DNA of 64,000 bases from Sphingomonas sp. LT1P40 (GCF_036663835.1 NZ_JAXOJT010000001.1:620001-684000), one strand, 5' to 3'. Counted from the stretch's first letter, positions 16,965 through 25,737 are shown. Numbers and translations: made by a program. Notes: a model not told the origin generated them from the sequence alone.

Positions 16965-17083
16965 ATGAAAACGCAGCTCTATTGGTCCGGGGCGAGGGGC
17001 ATCCTGCCGGTTTGTGCGCTGATATCGCTGTCCGCGCTGTTGCCGAACTGGGCCGCCGCCACAGGCCGTAAAATTGCACCGCG
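16965..17083 (+). other. Signal-peptide-like remnant without a mature protein
   Basis: The ATG at 16965 opens a frame reading MKTQLYWSGARGILPVCAL then ISLSALLPNWAAA, a convincing signal peptide with a charged start, hydrophobic core and AxA-like end. After that the frame runs into the antisense of the GntR gene and no domain follows. It may be the 5' stub of a deleted exported gene, or chance. The 264 bp between the receptor and the GntR gene hold nothing else apart from the operator sites. Confidence 0.3.
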
Positions 17084-17749
17084 TCAGTGCGGCAGCTGGT
17101 CGCCCATTTCCATCACGGCGTTCAGCGCATCCTCGATATGCTGGCGCATCAATCGCTCGGCCTCGTCGCCATTGCCGCGCACGATCGCCTCGGTAATCAG
17201 CCGGTGGTCGGCGTTGGCATCGTCGATGCGGTGCGGCTGGTAAAAGGCGGTGAACAGCAACCGGTAGAGCGGCAGGCGCAGGCGATCGACGAAGCCGCGG
17301 ATATATTCGTTATCCGCGCCGTCGAGAATCAGCGCGTGCCACGCGTCGTTGGCGCGGACGAATGCGGGGTGGTCGCCGGTATGCTCGACGGCGTTGAGTT
17401 TTTCCTGAAGGTCGGCCAGCTGGCTTTTGCGTGCGGGATCGTCGGCGACGGCGAAGTCATGCGCAGCCATTCCTTCCAGCGCCATGCGCGTGCGATAGAT
17501 TTGCCGGATTTCATCGAGGGTGAAGCGACGTACCGACGCGCCGCGAAACTCCTCGATCACGACCAGACCTTCGCTCTCCAGCCGTTGCAGCGCCTCGCGC
17601 ACGCGGCTGCGCGTCGCGCCGGTGTCGCGGATGATGTCGGCTTCTATCAGCCGCTGGCCCTGCACCGCGCGCCCGGTGCGGATGCGCTCACGCAGCCACG
17701 CCGCGACCTCGATCGCGGAGAGGATGCGGTCGGGTTCGTCCTGCGCCAT
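17084..17749 (-). CDS. GntR-family regulator, FCD subfamily
   Basis: 221 residues from the ATG at 17749. The N-terminal winged helix reads EVAAWLRERIRTGRAVQGQRLIEADIIRDTG then ATRSRVREALQRLESEGLV. The C-terminal helical FCD effector domain carries the Asp-His metal/ligand set (ANDAWHALI, and later HRLITEAI and MRQHIEDAL). FCD regulators usually bind an organic acid and repress nearby catabolic genes. The gene lies 32 bp after the aromatic-acid symporter and is probably co-transcribed with it. TTGTC-type sites occur near it, near the receptor downstream and at the second P450 promoter. The start 17749 is chosen because upstream in-frame sequence belongs to the antiparallel reading of the symporter gene. 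Confidence 0.9.
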   Translation of the reverse strand: MAQDEPDRILSAIEVAAWLRERIRTGRAVQGQRLIEADIIRDTGATRSRVREALQRLESEGLVVIEEFRGASVRRFTLDEIRQIYRTRMALEGMAAHDFAVADDPARKSQLADLQEKLNAVEHTGDHPAFVRANDAWHALILDGADNEYIRGFVDRLRLPLYRLLFTAFYQPHRIDDANADHRLITEAIVRGNGDEAERLMRQHIEDALNAVMEMGDQLPH

Positions 17750-17781
17750 GTGCGAACCTTCGCGGTGCGCACGGGGACTTG

Positions 17782-19107
17782 TCAACGTGCGGTCTCGGCT
17801 TCGACCGGCGCGGACCAGCCGCGCATGCCGAACAATGCCATCGCGGCGACGATCGAACCCAAGCTCATCAGCACCGCGACGCTCTGCAACCCATAGCCCG
17901 CCGCGAACAGAAACCCGGCAAGGGCGGGGGCCAGCGCCGATCCGCCGCGTCCGACGCCGATGACAAAGCCGGTGGCGGTGGCGCGCACCCCGGTGGGGAA
18001 GGACTGGGCGATCAGCGCATAGAGACCGACCACCCCGGCATTGGTGGCGAACCCGGCCATCGCCGCGACGGTGGACAGCGCCGCCAGATCCGTCTGCGCG
18101 CGTCCGAACACGATGACCAAAGCGGTGGACATCAACATTGCGACGATGGTGAGCGCGAGCAGCCGGACCTTGCCGGTCAACAGCCCCAGGATCAGCGATC
18201 CGGTCGCCCCGCCGATGCTGGCCCAGACGAGGACAGCGCCAGCCTGTGGCGGCGGAAAGCCCATGTCCTTCACGATTGGCGGGATCCACTTCAGAATGAA
18301 GTAGAACGTCATGATGTGAAGCAGATAGGCAAGCGTCAGCAGGATCGTCGCCCGCCGCAGCGCCGGTGAGAACAGATCGACGAGTGGCACCTTGCGCGCA
18401 CTTTCCGGCGTTGCTTCGGGTAGCGCATCGACCGGCGGATGTCCCATCCGGGCGAGCGTGGCGTTGATCCGCTCCAGCGCGTTCGGCGGGCGCTTGTGCA
18501 TCAGGAAAGCAACCGATTCCGGCGCGCGCCACAGTACCAGCGGGATGAACATGACCGAGCAGATCGCACCGAACACGAATACCGCGCGCCAATCATAATG
18601 GACGAGCAGGATGCCGGAAATCGAACCGCCGATGATCGTCCCGACCGGATAGCCCGCTGCCATCAGCACGACGGCGAGCGAGCGGTGCTTCGCGTTCGCG
18701 GCTTCCGCCACCGCCGCATTGGTCGCGGCGAGCATGCCGCCGATGCCCAGCCCGGTGAGGACGCGCCATGCGGAAAGCACTTCGATCCCGTTGGCGGTGG
18801 CCGCGCCCAGCATGCCGACCGTCATCGAGGCGAGGCAGGACAGGATCGTGGCACGGCGACCGATGCGATCGGCAACCCCGCCCAGGAACAGCGACCCGAT
18901 CGCCATGCCGATCAGTTCCATCGACAGCACCAAGCCAAGGCCGGACGGCCCCAACCCCCATTCCTCACGAATGCCGTTCGCGGCGAAGCTGATCGACAAC
19001 ACGTCGAACCCGTCGAGCGCGTTGAGCCCGATCATCGTGGCGACGACGCCCCATTGGAACCGCGACATGGGCCGGGAATCGATCATCACTCTGGGGTCGG
19101 TGCTCAA
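17782..19107 (-). CDS. MFS aromatic-acid:H+ symporter (AAHS, PcaK-like)
   Basis: 441 residues with 12 membrane helices. The helix-1 signature LDGFDVLSISFAA contains the DGFD motif needed in PcaK-type 4-hydroxybenzoate/protocatechuate carriers, and GGVADRIGRRATI is the MFS loop 2-3 motif. A long cytoplasmic loop (HKRPPNALERINATLARMGHPP) separates the halves as usual. It would import aromatic acids such as 4-hydroxybenzoate, protocatechuate, vanillate or gallate, which the pobA/lig genes downstream use. It sits between a TonB receptor upstream (60-bp gap) and the GntR gene, so it is probably part of the MarR-receptor-symporter-GntR transcript. Confidence 0.9.
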   Translation of the reverse strand: MSTDPRVMIDSRPMSRFQWGVVATMIGLNALDGFDVLSISFAANGIREEWGLGPSGLGLVLSMELIGMAIGSLFLGGVADRIGRRATILSCLASMTVGMLGAATANGIEVLSAWRVLTGLGIGGMLAATNAAVAEAANAKHRSLAVVLMAAGYPVGTIIGGSISGILLVHYDWRAVFVFGAICSVMFIPLVLWRAPESVAFLMHKRPPNALERINATLARMGHPPVDALPEATPESARKVPLVDLFSPALRRATILLTLAYLLHIMTFYFILKWIPPIVKDMGFPPPQAGAVLVWASIGGATGSLILGLLTGKVRLLALTIVAMLMSTALVIVFGRAQTDLAALSTVAAMAGFATNAGVVGLYALIAQSFPTGVRATATGFVIGVGRGGSALAPALAGFLFAAGYGLQSVAVLMSLGSIVAAMALFGMRGWSAPVEAETAR

Positions 19108-19167
19108 CTTCGCTCTCCCGGCATCGGCTTTGTTATCGTCTATAGCGGATGGCGCGGGCGGCGCGAG

Positions 19168-21444
19168 CTAGAATCGCCAGCTCGCGCTCACCCCCCATTC
19201 GCGGGGACGGCCATAGCTTGCCTCGGCCAGCCCGAACGCGCCAGAGACGTTGCCCGACACCAGGGAAAGTTCGTCGGTCAGGTTGGTCCCGAACACCGAA
19301 AGCTGAATCGCGCCACCCGGCAGCGTCCACGCCAGCCGCGCATTGACCAGCGTATAACCATCATCGGTGATGATCGGCGAGTTGGCGACATCGTGATAGA
19401 TGCGGCTGTACATGGTCAGGTCGGTGCGCAGCGACACCTCACCGCCCGAATCGAACCGTTTGGACAGTTCGAGTCCGGTGGTGACGGTCCATTCGGGTGC
19501 CTTGACGAACTGGCTGTTCAGCGTGATCGGCAACACTTGCGTCGGGCCGAGACCCTGACCCACTGCCGTGTATTTGGCGTCGAGATAGCCGACCGCGGCG
19601 TTGAAGCTCAGCCACGATGCGGGGCGCATCACCGTCTCGAACTCGAACCCGTTGATTTTGCCCGCCGCCGCGTTCGCAACGAAGTTGGTCGGCGTCTGGT
19701 TCACCGTCAGCTGGATGTCCTTGTAGGTTGAATGGAAGGCGGCGATGTTGGTGGTGAGCTGTCCGTTCAGCCACTGCGCCTTGATCCCCGCTTCATAGGT
19801 TTCCAATTCCTCGGGCGCGTATTGGGTGACCTCCGCTTCATTGACCAGCGGACGCCCGTTGAACCCGCCCTGTTTGAAGCCCTTGGAATAGGAGACGTAG
19901 AGCAGCAGATCGTCCTGTGCCTTGAAGTTGATGCCGAAACGCGGCGTGAACTTCTCGAACGTTGCCTCGCGGGTCACATTCGTGAACATCACATTGTCAC
20001 GCTGGCGAACGTTGATCGACGTGAACTCCTTTTTGTCGCTGGTGTAGCGACCGCCGAGTGTGATCGAGAAGCGCGGGAATATCTCGAAATCGACCTGGCC
20101 ATAGGCGGCAAGGCTGCTGTTGTTCGTATAGTTCTGGATGAACACGGCGGGGGTGAAGGGCGGCGGCGCGGCAGGTGCCTGAAGCCCGATCGCAAGGTCG
20201 GCGGTGGCGATGTCCGACGCCTTTTCCTTGAAATAATAACCGCCGACCACGAAGCTGAGGCGATCGTCGAGCGTCTTGCCGGTCAGCTGCAATTCCTGAC
20301 TGAACTGCCATTGCTTGTCGCGGTTGGTGGTCTGGCGAAACACGAACGGCGTGTTGTCCCCGTCGCGCGTGAAATACGCCTTCATGTCGCGATAGGCGGT
20401 AACCGATTTTAGCGTCACCGCGCCGATCTCATAGCTGACGACGCCCTGCACGCCCCACAAATCGAGGTCGTTCTCGTTCGGGCCGCCGGCCCAAGTCTCG
20501 AACGGGCTGGCGGTGATGAAGCTGGGGTTCAGCGTCGGCTGGCCGTTGGGCGCGATGATGCCCCGGCCGGGTGCCACGAACGCATTGTAATTCACCAGGA
20601 ACGGGATGCCGGTGATACCGGGCTTGTTGCCCACCGCCAACAGATCGGACGGGGCGGAGGTTTCGCGGGCACGAGTATAGTCCGCACCCAAGTCGATCGT
20701 CAGGCCGCTGCCGTCGGGCTGGATACGCAGCTTGGCGCGCACCATCTGTGCCGATCGGTCGCCCTGAGTTTCGCCGTCGAACAGGCGTTTGACGTAGCCG
20801 TCGCGATTGAGCGTTGCGGCGGAAATCCGCAGCGCGGCGACGCCGGGAACGATCGGCACGCTCACCGCGCCCTTGACGTCGACCCGGTCGAACCGGCCAT
20901 AGGTGCCTTCAACCCGTCCCGTCACCGTATCCAGATCGGGCTGGGCAGTCGTAATCAGCATCGCGCCGCCGATCGTGTTCTTGCCGAACAACGTGCCCTG
21001 CGGCCCGCGCAGCACTTGGACGCTGTCGATATCGACCGCGTCCATCACGCCGCCGATCGAGCGGGCATAATAGACATCGTCGACATAGAAACCGACGCCG
21101 GGATCGGAGAAGATCGCAAAGTCGTTCTGACCGACGCCGCGGATGAATACCGTGGCGTTGTAGTTGCCGCCGGACAGCGCGGCGGCACCGTCGAAGCGGA
21201 TATTGGGGGTGTATTTCGCAACCTCGTCCAATGTTGCGACGTTGCGGTCGAGCAGTGCCTCGGCCCCGAATGCGGTGACCGCAACCGGCACGTCCTGCAA
21301 GCGTTCGGACGTGCGGCGGGCAGTCACCAGAATCTCGTTGCCCTCATCGGCGGCAGCCTCAGTTGCCGGTTCGGTCTGTGCCCAGGCCGGTATCGCGCCC
21401 AGCACGATAGCGGCACTGGCCGCCAGTCTCGCAAATCCCTTCAT
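19168..21444 (-). CDS. TonB-dependent outer-membrane receptor
   Basis: 758 residues. Signal peptide MKGFARLAASAAIVLGAIPAWAQ, plug domain (EILVTARRTSERLQDVPVAVTAFGAE, then VQVLRGPQGTLFGKNTIGGAMLI), and a barrel ending EWGVSASWRF with terminal Phe. The start ATG overlaps the MarR stop (ATGA) and is preceded by GGAGGGTGAA, so the two are translationally coupled. With the AAHS symporter 60 bp downstream, this makes an outer- plus inner-membrane uptake route for one aromatic ligand. It is similar to but clearly distinct from the receptor at 14502-16820. Confidence 0.95.
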   Translation of the reverse strand: MKGFARLAASAAIVLGAIPAWAQTEPATEAAADEGNEILVTARRTSERLQDVPVAVTAFGAEALLDRNVATLDEVAKYTPNIRFDGAAALSGGNYNATVFIRGVGQNDFAIFSDPGVGFYVDDVYYARSIGGVMDAVDIDSVQVLRGPQGTLFGKNTIGGAMLITTAQPDLDTVTGRVEGTYGRFDRVDVKGAVSVPIVPGVAALRISAATLNRDGYVKRLFDGETQGDRSAQMVRAKLRIQPDGSGLTIDLGADYTRARETSAPSDLLAVGNKPGITGIPFLVNYNAFVAPGRGIIAPNGQPTLNPSFITASPFETWAGGPNENDLDLWGVQGVVSYEIGAVTLKSVTAYRDMKAYFTRDGDNTPFVFRQTTNRDKQWQFSQELQLTGKTLDDRLSFVVGGYYFKEKASDIATADLAIGLQAPAAPPPFTPAVFIQNYTNNSSLAAYGQVDFEIFPRFSITLGGRYTSDKKEFTSINVRQRDNVMFTNVTREATFEKFTPRFGINFKAQDDLLLYVSYSKGFKQGGFNGRPLVNEAEVTQYAPEELETYEAGIKAQWLNGQLTTNIAAFHSTYKDIQLTVNQTPTNFVANAAAGKINGFEFETVMRPASWLSFNAAVGYLDAKYTAVGQGLGPTQVLPITLNSQFVKAPEWTVTTGLELSKRFDSGGEVSLRTDLTMYSRIYHDVANSPIITDDGYTLVNARLAWTLPGGAIQLSVFGTNLTDELSLVSGNVSGAFGLAEASYGRPREWGVSASWRF

Positions 21445-21932
21445 TTCACCCTCCTCAAAACCGCTCTTGTCGTTGGTCCGGTGCGCGGAGCGGTCGCGCG
21501 ATGTTCCGTCCGTAGTTTTTGCAACAGGCGCATCAGATCGGCGCGTTCGGACGCCGAGAGCACGCCAAAGAAATCCTCATCATGATCGTCGGTTACGCGC
21601 ACGATCTCGTCGTGCAACAAATGTCCGGATTGGGTCAGGTGCAGTGCATTGCTGCGGCGGTCGCGTCCGGGACGCCGCTCGACCAGACCAAGCGTGACCA
21701 GTGCATTGACCGCCGACATGGTGCTGGCGCGATTGATGCCCAGAAAGCCGCCCAGTTCGGTCTGATCGCATCCGGGGTGGCGGCTGATATAGGCGATGGC
21801 GGTGGCGCGACCCTGGCGGACCCCCATCGTTTCCAGCGTTTCATGTAGGCGGTTCATCGAGAGGACATCGACGCGGCGAAGCTGGTATCCGATCCGGTCC
21901 GCGATCGCCCCGATCGCATCATGCTCGTCCAC
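21441..21932 (-). CDS. MarR-family transcriptional regulator
   Basis: 163 residues. The winged helix covers residues about 40-110: DQTELGGFLGINRASTMSAVNALVTLGLV, then the wing ERRPGRDRRSNALHLT. The flanking helices form the dimer. MarR regulators are typically repressors released by phenolic ligands or CoA-thioesters. The gene leads a transcript with a TonB receptor, and an inverted repeat (21975-21995) lies upstream of its start, so autoregulation and control of the receptor are likely. Confidence 0.88.
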   Translation of the reverse strand: MDEHDAIGAIADRIGYQLRRVDVLSMNRLHETLETMGVRQGRATAIAYISRHPGCDQTELGGFLGINRASTMSAVNALVTLGLVERRPGRDRRSNALHLTQSGHLLHDEIVRVTDDHDEDFFGVLSASERADLMRLLQKLRTEHRATAPRTGPTTRAVLRRVK

Positions 21933-21974
21933 GACAACTCTCCCCCCGTAGCGATTGTTTCGCTATCGAGCATG

Positions 21975-21995
21975 ACTGTATGTCGGCCATACAGT
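21975..21995. promoter_or_regulatory. Inverted repeat ACTGTATG-N5-CATACAGT, MarR operator candidate
   Basis: Perfect 8-bp arms (21975-21982 and 21988-21995) with a 5-bp spacer, 42 bp upstream of the MarR start at 21932 and downstream of the second marR stop. The core TGTATG-N5-CATACA recurs almost exactly at 23510-23526 in the Rieske/MetE-like promoter. Confidence 0.65.
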
Positions 21996-22006
21996 TATAG
22001 CAAGGA

Positions 22007-22435
22007 TCAATTATGGATACGTTGCAGAAGGTCGAAAAGCGTGTCGAGTTCGCGGGCGGAGAAGCGGTTGCACAGCCAGGTTTCGTGCTCGGCGATCACC
22101 GACTTTGCCCGGGTCAGCAGCGTCACACCCTTGGGCGTCAGGCGCAGTGCGATCCGCCGCCCATCGCTGCGCGAAGGGCTGCGTGAAAGAAGCTCGCGCT
22201 TTTCCAGCCCGTGGACCAGCGCCATCGTCGTCGCGCGATCCATGTCCAGCGCCCGCGCCAGATCGGTCTGCGCCAGATCGGGGTGATCGCCCGCCAGCCA
22301 CAGCACCGACACCTGTTTCTGGGTCAGTCCGAGATCGGCGAAATGATCGGTGAAATGCCGCTGCACCGCGCCATGCGCGCGTCGCAGCCGCAGTCCCAGA
22401 TTGCGGTCGAGATCGCCGCGCTCAATCCGCGCCAT
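22007..22435 (-). CDS. MarR-family transcriptional regulator (second)
   Basis: 142 residues. The HTH reads AQTDLARALDMDRATTMALVHGLEKRELLSR, and the wing is SPSRSDGRRIALRLT. It is distinct from the MarR at 21441-21932 but follows the same plan. Its start overlaps the end of the Rieske oxygenase gene by 14 bp, so both are likely on one transcript, and it may be the repressor that senses the oxygenase substrate. The shared dyad upstream of both MarR units leaves open which protein binds which site. Confidence 0.88.
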   Translation of the reverse strand: MARIERGDLDRNLGLRLRRAHGAVQRHFTDHFADLGLTQKQVSVLWLAGDHPDLAQTDLARALDMDRATTMALVHGLEKRELLSRSPSRSDGRRIALRLTPKGVTLLTRAKSVIAEHETWLCNRFSARELDTLFDLLQRIHN

Positions 22436-23468
22436 GGAGCGCTTCGGCGGGACGCTCGGCGGCGGAGAGACGGTTGATGATCTGGCGCGCCCGCACGCTG
22501 CCCTGATCGATCGAATAGCCGCGCAATTTCATATCCGGATTGGCCTCCATCGATCGTTGTTGCGCCTCCAGCACCTCGACATCTTCATCGAACACCTGGC
22601 CTTGCTGCGCCTTGAACCGCGCGGTGAACCCGGCATCATCGATGTCGAAGTTGCGCGCCATCCCCCAGAAATAATGCGTCGTCGTCTCGCTCTCCGGCGT
22701 CATGGCATCGACGACGAAGCCGCGCACCCCCGAGTCATGGCTGTCGATCGTATCGCCCGCGCTGGCCGGGGACACGCCGACGTCGATCAGCACCGATGAC
22801 GGCTGAATGAAATGGCATACCTGCCAGCGATCGACTGGCCCGGCAGAGCGCAACGCGTCACGCCAGAAGGGCGGCGGTTCGATCCCCGGCATCCAGCGGC
22901 GCACCCGCACTTCCTCGCCCTCCACCACCGTCTCGATCGGGGCCTCGGTAATCTCGTGCTGCCCGATCGACCCCTGATGCACCCAGGTTTCGTGGCTCAG
23001 GTCCATGAGGTTGTCGATGACGAGGCGATAGTCGCAGGCGATGTGGTTATAGCCGCCATCGAACGTCCACCCTGCGGCGCTGCATGGCCAGAAATCGGGG
23101 ATCAGCGCCGGGTCGGCCTTTGCGGCTTCACCGACCCAGATCCACACGAAGCGATGCTTCTCGACCACCGGGTACAATGTCGCGCACACGCCCCTGGGCA
23201 CCCGCTCCGTCTTGATCGGCATTTCGGTGGCGCAACCGTCCGGCCCGACCAACAGGCCGTGATAGCGGCAACGGATCGAATCGCCCTCCTTGAACCCCAT
23301 CGACAGCGGCAACAGGCGGTGGGGACAGGCGTCGCGCATCGCCACGATGCTGCGATCCAGCTTGCGATAGAGCATCACCGGCTCACCACAGATGGTGCGG
23401 GCGATTGGGGCGCGATCGACCTCCGAATCCCATGCGGCGACGTACCAGCGGTTGGTGATCCAGGTCAT
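22422..23468 (-). CDS. Rieske non-heme iron oxygenase, VanA/DdmC-type O-demethylase
   Basis: 348 residues. The Rieske [2Fe-2S] ligands are Cys48, His50, Cys67 and His70 (CPHR and CRYHG). The mononuclear iron site lies in NLMDLSHETWVH with His159 and His164, and bridging Asp156. Length and order match vanillate demethylase VanA and dicamba demethylase DdmC, which split aryl methyl ethers to a phenol plus formaldehyde. A reductase partner (VanB-like, with FMN and ferredoxin domains) is not next to it. It is divergent from a MetE-like methyltransferase across a 21-bp near-palindrome. It may convert vanillate to protocatechuate or 3-O-methylgallate to gallate (inference); the exact substrate is unknown. 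Confidence 0.87.
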   Translation of the reverse strand: MTWITNRWYVAAWDSEVDRAPIARTICGEPVMLYRKLDRSIVAMRDACPHRLLPLSMGFKEGDSIRCRYHGLLVGPDGCATEMPIKTERVPRGVCATLYPVVEKHRFVWIWVGEAAKADPALIPDFWPCSAAGWTFDGGYNHIACDYRLVIDNLMDLSHETWVHQGSIGQHEITEAPIETVVEGEEVRVRRWMPGIEPPPFWRDALRSAGPVDRWQVCHFIQPSSVLIDVGVSPASAGDTIDSHDSGVRGFVVDAMTPESETTTHYFWGMARNFDIDDAGFTARFKAQQGQVFDEDVEVLEAQQRSMEANPDMKLRGYSIDQGSVRARQIINRLSAAERPAEALHGAD

Positions 23469-23507
23469 TGCCTCGCGCCTCTCTCTGTCCTATCGATGTT
23501 GCAGCAT

Positions 23508-23528
23508 TTTGTATGTAATACTTACAAA
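23508..23528. promoter_or_regulatory. Near-palindrome in the Rieske/MetE-like divergent promoter
   Basis: A 21-bp near-palindrome with outer arms TTTGTA and TACAAA and inner GTA/TAC. Its half-sites TGTATG and CTTACA are 5 bp apart, the same spacing as in the dyad at 21975-21995. It lies 40 bp upstream of the Rieske start and 20 bp upstream of the MetE-like start, so it can control both. Confidence 0.65.
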
Positions 23529-23548
23529 TAACGCAAGGAGATTTAAGG

Positions 23549-24655
23549 ATGCCCGCAGCCCCGTTTCGTGCCGACCATGTCGGTAGCTTCCTTCGCCCCA
23601 AGCCGCTGATCGACGCGCGCGCGGCCTATAAGGCGGGCGAGATCGACGGCGCCGCATTGCGCGCCGTCGAAGACGAAGCGATTCGCGGCGTGGTGAAATT
23701 TCAGGAGGATTTGGGGCTTCAGGGCATCACCGACGGCGAATTCCGCCGCACCTATTTCCACACCGATTTCCTGCTCCAGCTGGACGGCGTCGAGGAAGCG
23801 GGCGGCACCGCGGTCCACTTCCATCAGCATGGCGGCAAGGAATTGTCCTACGCTCCGCCCGTCATAAAGATCACGGGCAAGGTCGAGCATGCCCGCGACA
23901 TCCAGCGTGCCGATTACGAGTTTCTTGCGAGTTGCACGTCGCGCACGCCGAAGGTGACGATCCCGTCGCCGACGATGCTGCACTTTCGCGGTGGGCGCGA
24001 TGCGATCGACGAGGCGGCCTATCCCGACCTCGATGCGTTCTACACCGACCTTGCCGCCGCCTATCGCGCCGAGATCGCCAGTCTGGCCGATGCCGGATGC
24101 CGCTACCTTCAGCTCGACGACACCAACCTGGCCTATCTGTGCGACGACACGCAGCGCGAGAATGCGCGGAAGCGCGGCATGGACCCGGACGAGCTGCCGC
24201 GCCTCTATGCCCGCATCATCAATGAATCGATCCGCGACAAGCCCGATGACATGACCGTTTGCGTGCATTTGTGCCGGGGCAATTTCCGCTCAAGCTGGGC
24301 GGCGGAGGGCGGTTACGAACCGGTCGCCGAGGTGCTGTTCAATGAACTGAAAGTCGACGGCTATTTCCTTGAATATGATGATCCCCGCTCGGGCGACTTC
24401 GCGCCGCTGCGGCATGTACCGAAAGGCAAGACGGTCGTCCTCGGCCTCGTCACCACGAAGCTGGGCGAGCTGGAATCGGCGGACGATGTGAAGCGCCGCA
24501 TCGACGATGCTGCGCAGCATATGCCGCTCGACCAGATGGCGCTGTCGCCGCAATGCGGCTTTTCCTCGACCGTCCACGGCAACGATATCGAGGTCGAGCA
24601 GCAGGCGGCGAAGATGCGGCTGGTGATCGACGTGGCGCAGGACGTCTGGGGCTAA
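23549..24655 (+). CDS. MetE C-terminal-domain-like zinc methyltransferase
   Basis: 368 residues resembling only the C-terminal catalytic half of cobalamin-independent methionine synthase (YxjG/YxjH-like single-domain group). Zinc ligands are visible as His and Cys in HLCRGN and Cys in LSPQCGFSS; LEYDDPRSGDF occupies the usual Glu region. The N-terminal folate domain of full MetE is missing, so the methyl donor is probably not polyglutamyl-methyltetrahydrofolate. It is divergent from the Rieske demethylase and shares its operator-like dyad. The ribosome site AAGGAG precedes the ATG. A role in methyl-group handling linked to aromatic O-demethylation is an attractive inference, but simple methionine salvage is possible. 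Confidence 0.85.
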   Translation: MPAAPFRADHVGSFLRPKPLIDARAAYKAGEIDGAALRAVEDEAIRGVVKFQEDLGLQGITDGEFRRTYFHTDFLLQLDGVEEAGGTAVHFHQHGGKELSYAPPVIKITGKVEHARDIQRADYEFLASCTSRTPKVTIPSPTMLHFRGGRDAIDEAAYPDLDAFYTDLAAAYRAEIASLADAGCRYLQLDDTNLAYLCDDTQRENARKRGMDPDELPRLYARIINESIRDKPDDMTVCVHLCRGNFRSSWAAEGGYEPVAEVLFNELKVDGYFLEYDDPRSGDFAPLRHVPKGKTVVLGLVTTKLGELESADDVKRRIDDAAQHMPLDQMALSPQCGFSSTVHGNDIEVEQQAAKMRLVIDVAQDVWG

Positions 24656-25737
24656 ACCTCGGTCGGCGCGCCGCCCGCAAGGTGGCGCGCTACCAGTGCC
24701 AGCATCACCAGCACCCCGATCAGCGCCAGCTCGACCGGCGGCGACGGCGCTATCCGCACCGCTGCGGTCGAGATCAGCGCCGCGCCGCCCATCTGCATCG
24801 TCCCGAACAGGCTCGTCGCCGCGCTCGCCCGATCGCGTTGCCGCTCGAGTGCCTCGGCCAGCAAGGATGGGCCGGTCAGTCCGGCGCCGAAAGCGATCAG
24901 CGCCATCGCTACGAACAGTCCGCCCAGATTCGCGCCGGTCGTTGCGACGATAATGACTGTTGTGGCGCCGAGCGCCAGTGCGCTTGATCCCAGCATCTTC
25001 AACCGCGTCGGCCAGTGTCGCAGCACAACCGGCACGGTCAGCGTCCCGCCGATGATCGCGCAGGCGACTGCCGAGTAAAACAGCCCCGCCTGCGCCGTGG
25101 TCGCCCCCGCCGCGTCCAGCACGAACGGCGACACGGCAAGGAACAGGTAGAAACCGCCGCTTATCATCGCGTTGGCAAAGGCCAGGGGCAGATAGCCGCT
25201 GTGCAGCGCGACCTGCCAATAGTTGCGCGCCAGCCGACCGGCGTGCAGCGGCTGGCGGTCGCCGGGGCGGGTTTCCGGTAGCATCCGGATCGCCAGCGCG
25301 CCGCCGATCAGCGTGAGCGCGGCGAGGATCCAGAACAGCGATCGCCAGCCGCCCAGACTGGCCAGAGCGCCGCCGATTGCGGGGGCGAGGGCGGGGGAGA
25401 TCAATGTCACGCTGGTAAGGATCGCCAGCGGCGCCGCTGCCTTGCCCACGGGTGCCTTGTCGGTCGCCATCGCGCGGCCCGTGACCAGCGAGGACGACGC
25501 GCCCAGCGACTGAATGACGCGCCCGACCAGCATCGTGCCGAGATCGCTTGCGACAGCGCAGCACAGAGTCCCGACCAGAAACACGACGACCCCGCCCAGC
25601 AAGACGGGTCGCCGTCCATAATGGTCCGCGATCGGCGACAACGCCAGTTGCCCCAGCGCCAGCCCGATCAGATAGACCGAGATGATCAGCTGCCCTCCTG
25701 CGGGGGACGCGCCGATGCCGCTGGCAAGCAGGGGCAA
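24652..25737 (-). CDS. MFS drug-resistance-type transporter (Bcr/CflA), start region disrupted
   Basis: 361 residues from a TTG at 25737, giving about 11 helices. YLIGLALGQLALSPIADHYGRRPVLL and the GRVIQSLGASSSLVTGRAMATD segment are typical of Bcr/CflA exporters. The true start appears to be upstream. The same frame continues to an arginine codon at about 25801 and encodes a good first helix (LILLGAITALGSLAIQIIVP) but no ATG, GTG or TTG. An ATG at 25826 with GAGGAAGG before it would join that frame if one G were added to the five-G run at 25811-25815. So either a one-base deletion, a sequencing error or an unusual start is present. It is last in the ligK-ligU-ligI run and its stop overlaps the MetE-like stop (convergent). 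Confidence 0.8.
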   Translation of the reverse strand: MPLLASGIGASPAGGQLIISVYLIGLALGQLALSPIADHYGRRPVLLGGVVVFLVGTLCCAVASDLGTMLVGRVIQSLGASSSLVTGRAMATDKAPVGKAAAPLAILTSVTLISPALAPAIGGALASLGGWRSLFWILAALTLIGGALAIRMLPETRPGDRQPLHAGRLARNYWQVALHSGYLPLAFANAMISGGFYLFLAVSPFVLDAAGATTAQAGLFYSAVACAIIGGTLTVPVVLRHWPTRLKMLGSSALALGATTVIIVATTGANLGGLFVAMALIAFGAGLTGPSLLAEALERQRDRASAATSLFGTMQMGGAALISTAAVRIAPSPPVELALIGVLVMLALVARHLAGGAPTEV

